Assembly: GCA_041592335.1 (NCBI GenBank) | Contig: JBFHQE010000001.1 | Location: 62,001-126,000, forward strand | DNA length: 64,000 bases | Source of the DNA: JBFHQE01 sp041592335 | GTDB lineage: Bacteria; Pseudomonadota; Gammaproteobacteria; Thiohalobacterales; Thiohalobacteraceae | Direction: 5' to 3' | Program-made: the position numbers and the translations under genes | The notes under the pieces: model-generated | What the model saw: the letters and a program-made list of their open reading frames with translations, nothing else | Databases searched by the model: none | Told to the model about the DNA's origin: nothing | Shown here: positions 16,175 to 25,587 of the stretch, in pieces | Layout: each line of letters opens with the position of its first letter | Numbering within the stretch: position 1 is the first letter of the stretch

Positions 16175-17170
16175 TCACTGCACGTGCGCTTCGCGAGCCA
16201 GAATTACCAGCATCATCAATCCCAATAACACTGCCCACAGAATCATGTAAATTGTCATGGACTGGCGCGCCTTTTGTTTTTCCAGCCAGGTGCGTGGCTT
16301 GATACCCTTGAACAGGAACACCAGCTTGGCGGCCAGAATGACACTGACTATGTTCACGGCCAACAACAAGCCGGCGCCAGTTGCCAGCTGCCACTTGCCA
16401 CCACCAATCAATAGACCCATGGTGGCCGTCGGCGGCAACAAGGCCACCGCTACCATGACACCGACCAGCACTGTTGATGTGCCGCTACTCAACGACAGCA
16501 CTGCCGCAGCCCCGGATGCCAGCGCCAGCGCAACACCGTCCAGACCCACGTTGGTTCGTGCAAGAATCTCTTCGCTGTAAAAGGGCAGAGGCCAGGCAAT
16601 ACCGATCAGTATGGAGACCGCAAACGCCAGCGCGGCGCCAAGAAAACTCGCCTGGAAAGATTGCCACATGAGCGATTTATCACCCAGCGCCGTACCGAAC
16701 GCCAAAGCGAGGTTTGGCCCCAGCAGTGGCGCAATCACCATCGCACCAATAATCACCGCAACATTGTTTTCGATTAATCCAATGGCCGCTACCAGGGTAG
16801 ACAGGCCAACCATGAGAAAATAATTTCTGTCCATGGCTGCACCCTGCGCAATCTGGTGATACAACTCTTCGCGCGTGGTACTGGCGCTGGCGATACGCGC
16901 CTTTTCGTCTTCGTCCGCTTTTGCTTCAGGTCGCGGCAAAGCCGCATCAATCGGCTGAATCAGCACGCGCGTTTGATCATTAACGGTGATAATGTTTTGC
17001 AATGAGTCGATCAATGGCTGACGCGATTCATCGGTGATCAGAATACGGAAGATACGCCGACCGTCTTCCACTTCGGCACCCGACCAGTAGTCGACTGCCT
17101 CGTGACGCTGAGCAATCTCGATCAGTTTTTCGTGGTACTTGGCGGGAGCAACAACTTCGACAACACGCAT
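16175..17170 (-). CDS. DUF389 / TIGR00341 family membrane protein
   Basis: A 331-residue protein with a soluble ferredoxin-like N-terminus (about 1-100; MRVVEVVAPAKYHEKLIEIAQRH) and a DUF389 membrane domain of six or more helices (about 120-325) including the signature ENNVAVIIGAMVIAPLLGPNLALAFGTALGD. Function unknown; a transport role is likely from topology. It follows the DJ-1 gene by 5 bp at the end of the gpmI-led gene run. Confidence 0.88.
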   Translation of the reverse strand: MRVVEVVAPAKYHEKLIEIAQRHEAVDYWSGAEVEDGRRIFRILITDESRQPLIDSLQNIITVNDQTRVLIQPIDAALPRPEAKADEDEKARIASASTTREELYHQIAQGAAMDRNYFLMVGLSTLVAAIGLIENNVAVIIGAMVIAPLLGPNLALAFGTALGDKSLMWQSFQASFLGAALAFAVSILIGIAWPLPFYSEEILARTNVGLDGVALALASGAAAVLSLSSGTSTVLVGVMVAVALLPPTATMGLLIGGGKWQLATGAGLLLAVNIVSVILAAKLVFLFKGIKPRTWLEKQKARQSMTIYMILWAVLLGLMMLVILAREAHVQ

Positions 17171-17175
17171 AAGAT

Positions 17176-17730
17176 TTAATGTTGGCGCATCAACGGCGCT
17201 TCGACCGCATCACGCTTTTCTTTTCCTGCAAGTTCTTCAATCAGCGCCAGGACAAAATCCATCGCCGTGCCCGGACCCATGGAAGTAATGGTCTTGCCGT
17301 CTTTCACCACGGCCTGGGTTTGGTAACTCATGCCGGGCACAGCCATGTTCTCCAGCACGCCCGGATAACTGGTTGCCCGCTTGCCATCCAGCAACCCCGC
17401 ACTGGCAAGCGCCTTGGGCGCGGCGCAGATTGCCGCAACATAGCGATCGCTGTTGGCGTTATCCTGCAGCAACTTGCGTAATCGTTGATCCTGTTCCAGG
17501 TGGGTTGCACCTGGCAGACCGCCCGGCAATACAATCATGTCGAAGGTTTTATCCAGCACCTGGTCCAGCGTGGTGTCGGCGATCAACACCGTACCGCGCG
17601 AGGCCCTGATCGGCTGATCGTCAAGGCCCGCGGTAGTGACTTCAATTTCCGCGCGCCGCAGCAGATCAATGATGGTAACGGCTTCCAGCTCTTCGCAACC
17701 CTGCGCTAGTGGGACGAGGACAGTTGCCAT
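17176..17730 (-). CDS. DJ-1/YajL family protein (PfpI superfamily)
   Basis: A 184-residue protein with the DJ-1 reactive cysteine at residue 102 in the nucleophile elbow AAICAAP and the partner acid Glu14 in GCEELEAVT. It is of bacterial YajL type, linked to methylglyoxal or glyoxalase III and oxidative protein repair activities. It overlaps the upstream yibQ-like gene by 25 bp, so the two are coupled. Confidence 0.92.
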   Translation of the reverse strand: MATVLVPLAQGCEELEAVTIIDLLRRAEIEVTTAGLDDQPIRASRGTVLIADTTLDQVLDKTFDMIVLPGGLPGATHLEQDQRLRKLLQDNANSDRYVAAICAAPKALASAGLLDGKRATSYPGVLENMAVPGMSYQTQAVVKDGKTITSMGPGTAMDFVLALIEELAGKEKRDAVEAPLMRQH

Positions 17731-18536
17731 GATGTATCCCTCACATATTGCTGTTCCACCAGTTCCGAAACCGGCACCAGGCGAATCCCGACCTGCTTAA
17801 GTGTAGCCAGTTTTTCTTCCAGCACCCTCAGGGTTTCATCATGCGGATGACCGATCGCGACGGCGGAACCCTGCTTGCGCGCCAGCGCTATCAATCGGTC
17901 CCACTGGATTCTTATGAATTTTTCATTGACGTAGGTATCCAGAAACACATCGCGCGAAATGGAAGGTATGCCTTTCTCATAAGCCAGCTGGCGCGCGACG
18001 GTTTTTTTGGTGGTGCGGCTATCGATAAAAAACAGGTTCTGTTTTTCCTTGATTGCCGTCATCAGCCAGGCCATGTGTCCCGGGTGCTGTGTCAGCAGGC
18101 TGCCCATGTGGTTATTGACGCCGATGACGTGCGGCACCTGGGTCAGGTTTTCATTCAGCTGCGAACGCAAGTCCGTTTCGTTCATCGCCAGCGTCATCCC
18201 ACCCTTGTCCAGCAAGCGAGTTGCCATGGTTTCCATCGGCTGATGCAGCATGACTTCATTACCCTGCAGGTGCGCCATTTCTGCCAGCGTGCGGGTATGG
18301 GGTTCTTCCGGTAAAAATGCGCATACCACCGGGCCAGGCAAGGCGAGCACTCGCTCGCCGCCATCCAGGGTGCGCCCCATATCATCAATGATAATCGCTA
18401 TACGAGGAGTGCCGGTCGGCTTTGGCTGACTGGCATCCGGCAGGCCGGAGCCAGCCTGACCAGCACCGGCGAGAAGAAAAAAAAGAAAGAAAACGGATAG
18501 AAGCGGGTGGCTTGTGCGGCACAACCAACCCGGCAT
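17706..18536 (-). CDS. divergent polysaccharide deacetylase family protein (YibQ-like)
   Basis: A 276-residue secreted protein: signal peptide to about residue 28 (FFLFFLLAGAGQAGS), then a NodB-like (beta/alpha) barrel with IAIIIDDMG, a QPMETMATRLLDKGGMTLAMNE stretch and NNHMGS. The family (formerly DUF610) is normally found between ctpA and other envelope genes; its substrate is unknown. It joins ctpA by a 1-bp overlap. Confidence 0.92.
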   Translation of the reverse strand: MPGWLCRTSHPLLSVFFLFFLLAGAGQAGSGLPDASQPKPTGTPRIAIIIDDMGRTLDGGERVLALPGPVVCAFLPEEPHTRTLAEMAHLQGNEVMLHQPMETMATRLLDKGGMTLAMNETDLRSQLNENLTQVPHVIGVNNHMGSLLTQHPGHMAWLMTAIKEKQNLFFIDSRTTKKTVARQLAYEKGIPSISRDVFLDTYVNEKFIRIQWDRLIALARKQGSAVAIGHPHDETLRVLEEKLATLKQVGIRLVPVSELVEQQYVRDTSWQLSSSH

Positions 18537-19840
18537 TACATGCGCTCCGCCTGGATCGCCAGACCCTTGAGCAGGTTGAGCGCTTCATATAGCTGGTAAT
18601 CGCTCTTGGCCAACGATTCCTTGGTTGCTTCGTCGGCCTTCTTGTCCTTGCCTTCCTTGTCGCCGTTACCATTGGAAAGATGACCACTCAGGTCCTTTTC
18701 CTTGATTGGCTGGAAGCCGTCGTTGTCCACTTGAGTCAGCGCGACATTTTCCAGCTTGATGTCCGGCACAATGCCCTCGGCCTGAATCGAACGTCCGGAG
18801 GGCGTGAAATAACGCGCCGTGGTGAGTTTCACGGCGGTGCCGTTACTCAGCGGAACAATGGTCTGTACCGAGCCTTTGCCGAAACTCTGCGAACCGATGA
18901 TGATGGCGCGCTTGTGATCCTGCAGCGCACCGGCCACGATCTCGGAAGCGGAAGCCGAACCCTGGTTCACCAGCACCACCAGCGGCGCGCCTTCCAGCAC
19001 GTCATCCGGATTGGCGTTATAGCGTAACTGCGAATCGGGCACCCGACCCTCGGTATAGACAATCAATCCCTTGGTGAGGAAGGCATCGGATACCTCCACC
19101 GCACCCTGCAACACACCACCCGGGTTGTTGCGCAAATCAAGCACCAGGCCGCGCAGGTGCGACTGTTTCTGCAGATCATCAATGGCATCGACCAGGTTGC
19201 TGGCGGTGCGCGCCTGGAACTGTGAAATACGCACATAGCCAAAACCGTCTTCCAGCATGCGGCTCTTCACGCTTTGCACCTTGATGACATCGCGGGTAAT
19301 GGTGATCTTGAGCGGCTTTTCCTCGCCCTCGCGCACAATGGTTAACACGATGTCGGTACCCGGCTTGCCACGCATGATCTTGACGGCATCGTTCAGGGTC
19401 ATACCCTTCACCGGGGTATCGTCCAGCCGGATCACCAGATCGCCGGCGCGCACGCCCGCGCGTTGCGCCGGGGTGTCGTCGATGGGCGCGATCACTTTGA
19501 CAAAGCCGTCTTCCATGCCGACCTCAATGCCCAGCCCGCCGAATTCACCGGTGGTACCCACCTGCAGATCCTTGAACTGCTCGAGATCCAGGTAGGCCGA
19601 ATGCGGGTCGAGACCGGTCAGCATGCCGCGAATCGCGTTCTCCAGCAGATCCTTATCCGAGACGTCTTCCACGTAATCATTCTTGATGCGGGCGAAAACA
19701 TCGCTGAAACCGCGCAGCTCTTCCAGAGGCAACGCTGTGACCTGTTCGCGTTCGGCAAACACGCCCTGACCAATGCTCAATGTCACACCCAGCACGGCGC
19801 CGGTGAGGACCAATAAGGTTTTCTGTGTCGTCTGTTTCAT
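18536..19840 (-). CDS. ctpA: S41 carboxyl-terminal processing protease CtpA
   Basis: A 434-residue periplasmic protease: signal sequence (1-29), PDZ domain (about 95-180) and S41 catalytic domain with Ser297 (GSASASEI) and Lys322 (SFGKGSVQT), the family Ser-Lys dyad at its usual 25-residue spacing. A lysine-rich C-terminal region (about 380-410) is hydrophilic. Such proteases trim envelope proteins and murein hydrolases. It sits between envC and the yibQ-like gene. Confidence 0.96.
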   Translation of the reverse strand: MKQTTQKTLLVLTGAVLGVTLSIGQGVFAEREQVTALPLEELRGFSDVFARIKNDYVEDVSDKDLLENAIRGMLTGLDPHSAYLDLEQFKDLQVGTTGEFGGLGIEVGMEDGFVKVIAPIDDTPAQRAGVRAGDLVIRLDDTPVKGMTLNDAVKIMRGKPGTDIVLTIVREGEEKPLKITITRDVIKVQSVKSRMLEDGFGYVRISQFQARTASNLVDAIDDLQKQSHLRGLVLDLRNNPGGVLQGAVEVSDAFLTKGLIVYTEGRVPDSQLRYNANPDDVLEGAPLVVLVNQGSASASEIVAGALQDHKRAIIIGSQSFGKGSVQTIVPLSNGTAVKLTTARYFTPSGRSIQAEGIVPDIKLENVALTQVDNDGFQPIKEKDLSGHLSNGNGDKEGKDKKADEATKESLAKSDYQLYEALNLLKGLAIQAERM

Positions 19841-19941
19841 CTTTACCCGCGGGATATTCCCTACAACAAATTTTCGAACTATAGGCGGTTCAAGCGCTTA
19901 TTGGCGCTGAACATAGCACAGAGCCGCCTGATGAGATAGCT

Positions 19942-21108
19942 TCACGACCGTTTGGCTGTCTGAACTGGCTTCGGCTGACCCGACAGCCACTTGAGAGGAT
20001 CCACGGGTTTTCCATCCTGGCGCAGCTCGAAATACAAACCCGTTTGGGTCTGGCCTCCGCTGTCGCCGGTGCTGGCGATCACGTGCCCAGCTTCCACCCA
20101 GTCACCCACTTCACGATACAAGGCCTGGTTATGGCCATACAAGCTCATGAAGCCATCGCCGTGATCGATGATCATCAGCAGGCCGAAGCCTCGCAACCAG
20201 TCGGCATAGGCCACGCGTCCGTGCGATACCGCCGCAACCGGCTCATTTCCCGGCGCGGCCACAAACACCCCGCGCCAGGTCATGCCGGGCGGACGACTCT
20301 GACCAAAGCGTGCCTGCAGCGTGCCACGGGTCGGCCAGGGCAATTGCTTTTTAAGCGCGGCAAACGGCTGCTGGCCACCGATATCCTTTTCGATATCCGC
20401 CAGCGCCGTGCGTAATTCCTTCAACAGGCCTTCCAGGCGCGTTTCGTCCTGCTGCATCCGGCTGAGTTCGCTTCCTTCCTTGCGGATGTCCTTGCGCAGC
20501 CTGGCCAACACCTGCTCACGCTCACTGGCCTGTGATTTCAATTGGGACAGCAAATCCTGCTGCGTAGTTCGGCTTTGCTGCAAATCCCCCACCAGCGTTT
20601 CGATTTCGAGCGCCAGTCGCGCCAGCTCGGCGAGCGAATCCCGCACGGCGCTGATGCGTTCGGCCCGGGCACTGTTCAGATATTGATAGTAAACCAGTGA
20701 CCGACCCACGGCATGCGGGTCTTCCTGACTGAGCAGCAGCTTGAACTGCTCCTGGCGCCCGAGGATATAGGCAGCGCGCACCTGTTCATACAAATGCTGG
20801 CGCTGACGTTGCAGCTCCTGGTTCTGCTGCCGCTCCTCGCCACGTAACTGATCAAGCCGCCGTGTCTGCGTCGTGAGTTGCTGATCGACCTTGCGCAACT
20901 GCTGACGCAGCGCGCCCAGTTTGCGCTCCACCTGACCCAGCTCGGCGCTGACACTGGATTCGCGTGCACGCGACTTGGCCAGCCTGGCCTCGACGGCCTG
21001 AATGCGTTCGCGCAGTTGCTTGAGTTGTTTCTGGGTGGCGGCTTCGTCGTTGGCCGCAAGCGGCTGTGCAAGCAATAGGAAAGCAAGAAGACCGATCTTA
21101 GCTCGCAC
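19942..21108 (-). CDS. envC: murein hydrolase activator EnvC
   Basis: A 388-residue periplasmic protein: signal peptide (1-19), long coiled coil (about 22-245) and a C-terminal LytM domain (about 265-375). The LytM zinc site is incomplete (WRGVF where the first His/Asp motif of active enzymes lies), as in EnvC proteins that activate amidases at the septum rather than cut murein. It overlaps gpmI by 11 bp. Confidence 0.94.
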   Translation of the reverse strand: MRAKIGLLAFLLLAQPLAANDEAATQKQLKQLRERIQAVEARLAKSRARESSVSAELGQVERKLGALRQQLRKVDQQLTTQTRRLDQLRGEERQQNQELQRQRQHLYEQVRAAYILGRQEQFKLLLSQEDPHAVGRSLVYYQYLNSARAERISAVRDSLAELARLALEIETLVGDLQQSRTTQQDLLSQLKSQASEREQVLARLRKDIRKEGSELSRMQQDETRLEGLLKELRTALADIEKDIGGQQPFAALKKQLPWPTRGTLQARFGQSRPPGMTWRGVFVAAPGNEPVAAVSHGRVAYADWLRGFGLLMIIDHGDGFMSLYGHNQALYREVGDWVEAGHVIASTGDSGGQTQTGLYFELRQDGKPVDPLKWLSGQPKPVQTAKRS

Positions 21109-22687
21109 TTTCCAGCGCCTGCGCCTCTTCAGCGTCAGAAATGATCGAGGAACCCGTCATTTCATTCGGTTTCTGCATGCGTAACAGGTGAATCAGCGTG
21201 GGTGCAACATCACACAGGGAACCGTTTTGCGTCATCTGCACATTGCCCTGGCCGACATAGATGAAGGGCACCAGATTAGTGGTATGCGCGGTGTGCGGCT
21301 GACCCGTTTCCGCATCCAGCATTTTTTCGGCGTTGCCATGATCGGCGGTGATCAACATGGCGCCACCGGCCTTTTCCACGCTGTTCACCACGCGCGCCAG
21401 GCAGCTATCGATGGCTTCAATTGCCTTCACGGCCGCATCGTAGTTACCGGTATGCCCCACCATGTCGGGATTGGCGTAATTGCAGATGATGACATCGTAC
21501 TTGCCGCTCTCGATAGCCTCGACCAGGTGATCGGTAACGGTGAAGGCACTCATCTCCGGCTTGAGATCGTAGGTTGCCACCTTGGGAGAAGGCACCAGGA
21601 TACGGTCTTCGCCCTCGAAGGGTTCCTCCACGCCACCGTTAAAGAAGAAAGTGACGTGGGCGTATTTTTCGGTCTCGGCCAGTCGCAACTGGCGCATGCC
21701 ATGATTAGCCAGGAAGGCGCCCATCACATTCTGCAATCGCTCTGGCGGATAGGCGACCGGCACGTCGAACTCGGCGTTGTACTCGGTGAGACTGACAAAA
21801 CACCCGAGTTTCGGCACCACGGCACGCTCAAAACCTTCGAAATCCGGTTCGATGAAAGGACGGGTGATCTGGCGGGCGCGGTCGGAACGGTAATTCATGA
21901 ATACCAGGACATCATCGTCTTGCACCGTGATCGGCTTGCCATCACGGGTAATGCGCGTGGCCTGGACAAACTCATCACTCTCGTCGCGCGCATAAGCCAT
22001 CTCGAGACCTTCCGAGGCGGTTGTCGCTTCAAAATCCGCCTTGCCCCGGGTAATCAGGTCATAGGAAGCCTGGATGCGCGGCCAGCGATGATCGCGATCC
22101 ATGGCGTAATACCGGCCGATAATGGACGCAAACTGTCCGCCACCGAATTCGGCAAACTTCTCTTCCATCATCCTGATCGATTCGGCGGCACTGCGCGGCG
22201 GGGTATCACGGCCGTCCAGGAAAGCATGCATGTAAACCTGCTTGGCGCCGCGCTCGACGGCCAGCTGCACCATGGCGTGAATGTGTAATTCGTGGCTGTG
22301 CACTCCGCCCGGTGACAACAAGCCCAAGATGTGTACGGCACGGTTGTGCTCGATCGCGTAATCGACCGCGTCGGTCAGGGTTTTATTGGTGTAAAAAGAT
22401 CCGGTTTTGATGGAACGGCTAACGCGCGTGAATTCCTGGTACACCACGCGGCCCGCGCCCAGGTTGAGATGCCCTACTTCAGAATTTCCCATCTGATCGC
22501 CCGGCAAACCGACAGCGGCACCCGAGGTCTTGATCAGGGTGTGCGGGTATTTTTGCCATAAACTGTCCCAGACAGGCTTCCTGGCGGCGGCGATGGCGTT
22601 ATAGTCGGTTTCTTCGCTGTAGCCCCAGCCATCGAGAATCGTCAGGACAACAGGCTTCGGGGTAGAGGCCATACTACTGTTGCTCAA
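21098..22687 (-). CDS. gpmI: 2,3-bisphosphoglycerate-independent phosphoglycerate mutase
   Basis: A 529-residue alkaline-phosphatase-fold enzyme of glycolysis that interconverts 3- and 2-phosphoglycerate using two metal ions. The first metal site is in VVLTILDGWG, the phosphorylated serine is Ser69 in MGNSEVGHLN, and the second metal cluster is at ITADHGNAE. Length is standard. It is the first gene of the minus-strand envelope cluster and is divergent from the arsR-type gene. Confidence 0.97.
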   Translation of the reverse strand: MSNSSMASTPKPVVLTILDGWGYSEETDYNAIAAARKPVWDSLWQKYPHTLIKTSGAAVGLPGDQMGNSEVGHLNLGAGRVVYQEFTRVSRSIKTGSFYTNKTLTDAVDYAIEHNRAVHILGLLSPGGVHSHELHIHAMVQLAVERGAKQVYMHAFLDGRDTPPRSAAESIRMMEEKFAEFGGGQFASIIGRYYAMDRDHRWPRIQASYDLITRGKADFEATTASEGLEMAYARDESDEFVQATRITRDGKPITVQDDDVLVFMNYRSDRARQITRPFIEPDFEGFERAVVPKLGCFVSLTEYNAEFDVPVAYPPERLQNVMGAFLANHGMRQLRLAETEKYAHVTFFFNGGVEEPFEGEDRILVPSPKVATYDLKPEMSAFTVTDHLVEAIESGKYDVIICNYANPDMVGHTGNYDAAVKAIEAIDSCLARVVNSVEKAGGAMLITADHGNAEKMLDAETGQPHTAHTTNLVPFIYVGQGNVQMTQNGSLCDVAPTLIHLLRMQKPNEMTGSSIISDAEEAQALESAS

Positions 22688-22830
22688 AAATTGATCCTTT
22701 CATAATTAGAACAAGTCTAACTGTTATTTACGCCACCGGCCAGTTATCCCTTGCATCGTCTGGGGATCCGGTGTGCGGGGCGATTATTGGGCCGGAACCG
22801 ACAGGAAGGCGAAGGTTCCTCAAATGGCTT

Positions 22831-22843
22831 ATTATTGTATAAT
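22831..22843. promoter_or_regulatory. -10 box and AT-rich palindrome upstream of the ArsR-type gene
   Basis: ATTATTGTATAAT is a perfect 5-3-5 palindrome whose right side is a consensus TATAAT (22838-22843) for transcription towards the ArsR-type gene. No good -35 is seen. ArsR-family repressors usually bind AT-rich dyads overlapping their own promoters, so autoregulation is a reasonable inference. Confidence 0.5.
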
Positions 22844-22944
22844 GTTTTGTTTATAAAAGGCAGTGTCGTAATATCATGATCGTACCGACGGAATCTTCCG
22901 TAACCTGTTGTGTTGTCCCTTCTATCGATGAGGTCAGACGCGTT

Positions 22945-23268
22945 ATGAATAGCATAGAGTCATCCAGTGACGAATTGATTACACAGGATGAAGACATCGA
23001 ACGCGCTTCGCGTTCACTCAAAGCCATGTCGCACCCACTACGCCTGAAAATTCTCTGCACCCTGGGCGATCAGGAAGTCAGCGTGCAGGACATCGTCGAC
23101 CACGTCGGCACCTCCCAGAGCAACATTTCCCAACACCTGGCCATTTTGCGCGACAAGGGCATCCTGGCCTCGCGCAAGGACGCCAACCGGGTCTACTACC
23201 GGGTGGGCGATGGTCGCACCCTGGCGCTGATCGGGATGATGCGCGAGGTATTCTGCTCCCGGAACTAA
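22945..23268 (+). CDS. ArsR/SmtB-family transcriptional regulator, SqrR/BigR-like
   Basis: A 107-residue winged-helix regulator from ATG at 22945; the frame extends to 22876, but residues before the ATG resemble no family. The recognition helix is in VGTSQSNISQHLAILRDKG and the wing in ILASRKDANRVYYRVGD. The classic metal motif ELCVCD is absent. Two cysteines remain, Cys38 (LKILCTLG) and Cys104 (EVFCSRN), 66 apart: the same spacing as the dithiol pairs of the persulfide sensors SqrR (41/107) and BigR (42/108). The next gene is a rhodanese. A persulfide-sensing role is inferred, not shown. Confidence 0.85.
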   Translation: MNSIESSSDELITQDEDIERASRSLKAMSHPLRLKILCTLGDQEVSVQDIVDHVGTSQSNISQHLAILRDKGILASRKDANRVYYRVGDGRTLALIGMMREVFCSRN

Positions 23269-23292
23269 CCTTCCGGGCATTATCCAGCTGCC

Positions 23293-23310
23293 TGCCCTTG
23301 TTTAAGGGCA
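23293..23310. promoter_or_regulatory. perfect inverted repeat between the ArsR-type and rhodanese genes
   Basis: TGCCCTT-GTTT-AAGGGCA makes a 7-bp stem with a 4-base loop in the 66-bp gap. No T-run follows, so it is more likely an RNA hairpin or a binding site than a strong terminator. Confidence 0.45.
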
Positions 23311-23334
23311 CTGAAACTGTGCCAAGTCTACGCT

Positions 23335-23760
23335 ATGGAAAATCTTGCCGAATTCATTATTAACCACCCTTTTCTGTGGTCCGCGTTTGTTGTTCTCTCG
23401 ATCCTGATAATCCAGCACGAGATCAAGCAACGCCGCTACGGTGTCCGGCCAGCCGGCCCTCAGTTGGCCACCCAGCTGATGAACCATGAAGATGCTGTGT
23501 TTGTCGATGTCCGCGAGGAAAAGGAATTTTCCGGTGGCTATATCGCTAACGCAGTCCACATCCCGCTCAGCCAACTCAACGACCGTATCGCCGAACTCGA
23601 TAAATACAAGGGCCGACCGGTCGTGGCTTACTGCCGCAGTGGTAATCGCTCCTTTTCCGCCGGCGGCAAGCTGCGCAAAGCCGGTTTTGATGCCGTTTAT
23701 AACCTCACGGGCGGCATCCTGGCCTGGCAGAACGCCAACCTGCCCATCACCCGAAAATAG
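23335..23760 (+). CDS. membrane-anchored rhodanese-domain protein
   Basis: A 141-residue protein with an N-terminal transmembrane helix (about 12-27), then a single rhodanese domain (about 40-138). The persulfide-carrying cysteine is Cys100 in the loop AYCRSGNRS. The YibN-type arrangement next to grxC and secB is common in Gammaproteobacteria. It handles sulfane sulfur at the membrane face; the acceptor is unknown. It is followed by grxC after 2 bp. Confidence 0.93.
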   Translation: MENLAEFIINHPFLWSAFVVLSILIIQHEIKQRRYGVRPAGPQLATQLMNHEDAVFVDVREEKEFSGGYIANAVHIPLSQLNDRIAELDKYKGRPVVAYCRSGNRSFSAGGKLRKAGFDAVYNLTGGILAWQNANLPITRK

Positions 23761-23762
23761 CC

Positions 23763-24020
23763 ATGCCAAAAGTCGTCATGTATTGCACCCCCTGGTGCCC
23801 ATACTGTGTCAGAGCCCGTATGTTACTGAATCAGAAGGGTGTTGAATTCGATGAGCTGCGCGTCGATACCGACCCGGCGCTGCGCAGGGAGATGGAGACG
23901 CGCGCCCACGCAACCTCAGTACCGCAGATATTCATCGGTGAACACCATGTTGGCGGCTGCGACGATCTGTTTGCCCTGGATCGCAACGGTGAGCTGGACC
24001 CCCTGCTGGGACTGCGTTAA
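23763..24020 (+). CDS. grxC: glutaredoxin 3
   Basis: An 85-residue dithiol glutaredoxin with active site CPYC at residues 12-15, the cis-proline loop TSVPQIFIG and GGCDDLFAL for glutathione binding. It reduces protein-glutathione mixed disulfides. In an operon with the rhodanese gene. Confidence 0.97.
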   Translation: MPKVVMYCTPWCPYCVRARMLLNQKGVEFDELRVDTDPALRREMETRAHATSVPQIFIGEHHVGGCDDLFALDRNGELDPLLGLR

Positions 24021-24099
24021 GAACAAGCAATCTGCTGGTTGTCCTGTCATAATGGCGCGCTAGCATAATTCGAAACACACAAAATCAACGGTAGTCATC

Positions 24100-24582
24100 A
24101 TGTCTGAAAATGCGCAAAACCCGGCTGAAAAACAGTTCGCCATCCAGAAAATCTACGTCAAGGACACCTCGTTCGAGACACCGAACAGTCCGGATGTTTT
24201 CACCCAGCAGTGGAAACCCGAAGTGAATCTCAACCTGAATACTGCCGCCAAGCCGATTGCGGAAAACACCTATGAAACCGTGTTGACCCTGACGGTGACC
24301 GCGAAACTAGGGGAAAAAACCGCTTACCTGTGCGAAATCCAGCAGGCCGGCATTTTCACCATTGCCGGTTTTTCCGAAGAAGAGCTCAAGCCCATGCTGG
24401 GCGCCTTCTGCCCCAACACCCTGTATCCCTACGCCCGCGAAACGGTCAGCGACCTGGTGTCGCGCGGTGGTTTCCCGCAGCTGGTACTGGCACCGGTGAA
24501 CTTCGATGCCCTGTTTGCCCAGCAGATCCAGGAAATCCAGGCACAGGTCGACCCAGGCGCGGCCGGCCAACCGCAACACTAA
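24100..24582 (+). CDS. secB: protein-export chaperone SecB
   Basis: A 160-residue homotetrameric chaperone that keeps exported proteins unfolded and delivers them to SecA. The FAIQKIYVKDTSFETPNSP start, the CEIQQAGIFTIAGF core and the LFPYARE-type motif (here TLYPYARETVSDLVSRGGFPQLVLAPVNFDALF) are diagnostic. It is followed by gpsA after 3 bp. Confidence 0.98.
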   Translation: MSENAQNPAEKQFAIQKIYVKDTSFETPNSPDVFTQQWKPEVNLNLNTAAKPIAENTYETVLTLTVTAKLGEKTAYLCEIQQAGIFTIAGFSEEELKPMLGAFCPNTLYPYARETVSDLVSRGGFPQLVLAPVNFDALFAQQIQEIQAQVDPGAAGQPQH

Positions 24583-24585
24583 ACG

Positions 24586-25587
24586 ATGTCCGGTGCAGGG
24601 ATCGCGGTACTGGGGGCCGGTTCCTGGGGAACCGCGCTGGCCCTGCTACTGGCACGCAATGGCCACGAGGTTGTGCTGTGGGGCCACTTGCCGGATGCCG
24701 TTGCTGCACTGAACCAGGATCGAGAGAACCGGGAATTTCTGCCCGGCTTCCCCTTCCCGGACAATATCACCGCCAGCCATGACCTGGACGATGCGGTCAA
24801 CGGACGCGATATCCTGGTCGTGGTACCCAGTCACGCTTTTCGCGGCGCACTGAAACAGCTCGCCCCCCATCTCGGTCACAGCCCCAATCTCGCCTGGGCC
24901 ACCAAGGGCCTGGAGATGGCCTCCGGCAAGCTGCTGCACCAGGTCGCCGCCGAAGAATTACCCGCCGATCTGCCACGCGCCGTCATCTCCGGCCCGACCT
25001 TCGCCAAGGAAGTCGCCAAAGGCCTGCCCACTGCCGTCAGCGTGGCCGCCAATGAACCGCAAATCGCCGAGCATTTTGCCGGGCTGCTGCGTGGCGAAAC
25101 CTTCCGTCCCTATACCAGCCGCGACATGATCGGTCTGGAACTGGGTGGCGCCATCAAAAACGTGCTGGCCATTGCCGCCGGGATTTCCGATGGCATGGGC
25201 TTTGGTGCCAACAGTCGCGCCGCGTTGATCACCCGTGGATTGGCGGAAATGATTCGATTGGGCGAAGCACTGGGCGGGCACAAGGAAACCTTCATGGGTC
25301 TCGGCGGTGTTGGCGACCTGGTACTGACCTGCACCGACAACCAGTCACGCAACCGCCGTCTCGGATTAGCGCTCGGCCAGGGAAAAGATCGTGCTTCGGC
25401 CGAAGCCGAGATCAAGCAGGTGGTGGAAGGCGCCGAGACCGCGCGTGAAATTCATCAACTGGGCAAGGCGCACCAGGTCGAGATGCCGATCTGCGAGGCG
25501 GTCTATCACGTGCTGTACAAAGGCATGGCGCCCAAACAGGCCGTGGCCGAATTGCTGCACCGCGAACCCAAGGCCGAGACGCTTTAA
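24586..25587 (+). CDS. gpsA: NAD(P)H-dependent glycerol-3-phosphate dehydrogenase
   Basis: A 333-residue enzyme that makes sn-glycerol 3-phosphate for phospholipids. N-terminal Rossmann motif GAGSWG near residues 10-15, catalytic-domain SGPTFAKEVAKGLPTAV, and GLGGVGDLVLTCT with the following NRRLG. Its stop overlaps the trmL stop by 3 bp on the opposite strand, so the two converge. Confidence 0.98.
   Translation: MSGAGIAVLGAGSWGTALALLLARNGHEVVLWGHLPDAVAALNQDRENREFLPGFPFPDNITASHDLDDAVNGRDILVVVPSHAFRGALKQLAPHLGHSPNLAWATKGLEMASGKLLHQVAAEELPADLPRAVISGPTFAKEVAKGLPTAVSVAANEPQIAEHFAGLLRGETFRPYTSRDMIGLELGGAIKNVLAIAAGISDGMGFGANSRAALITRGLAEMIRLGEALGGHKETFMGLGGVGDLVLTCTDNQSRNRRLGLALGQGKDRASAEAEIKQVVEGAETAREIHQLGKAHQVEMPICEAVYHVLYKGMAPKQAVAELLHREPKAETL

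Noticed and set aside
21188..22288. 366-codon open frame antisense to gpmI
   Set aside because: gpmI is certain; no conserved motif in the antisense frame.
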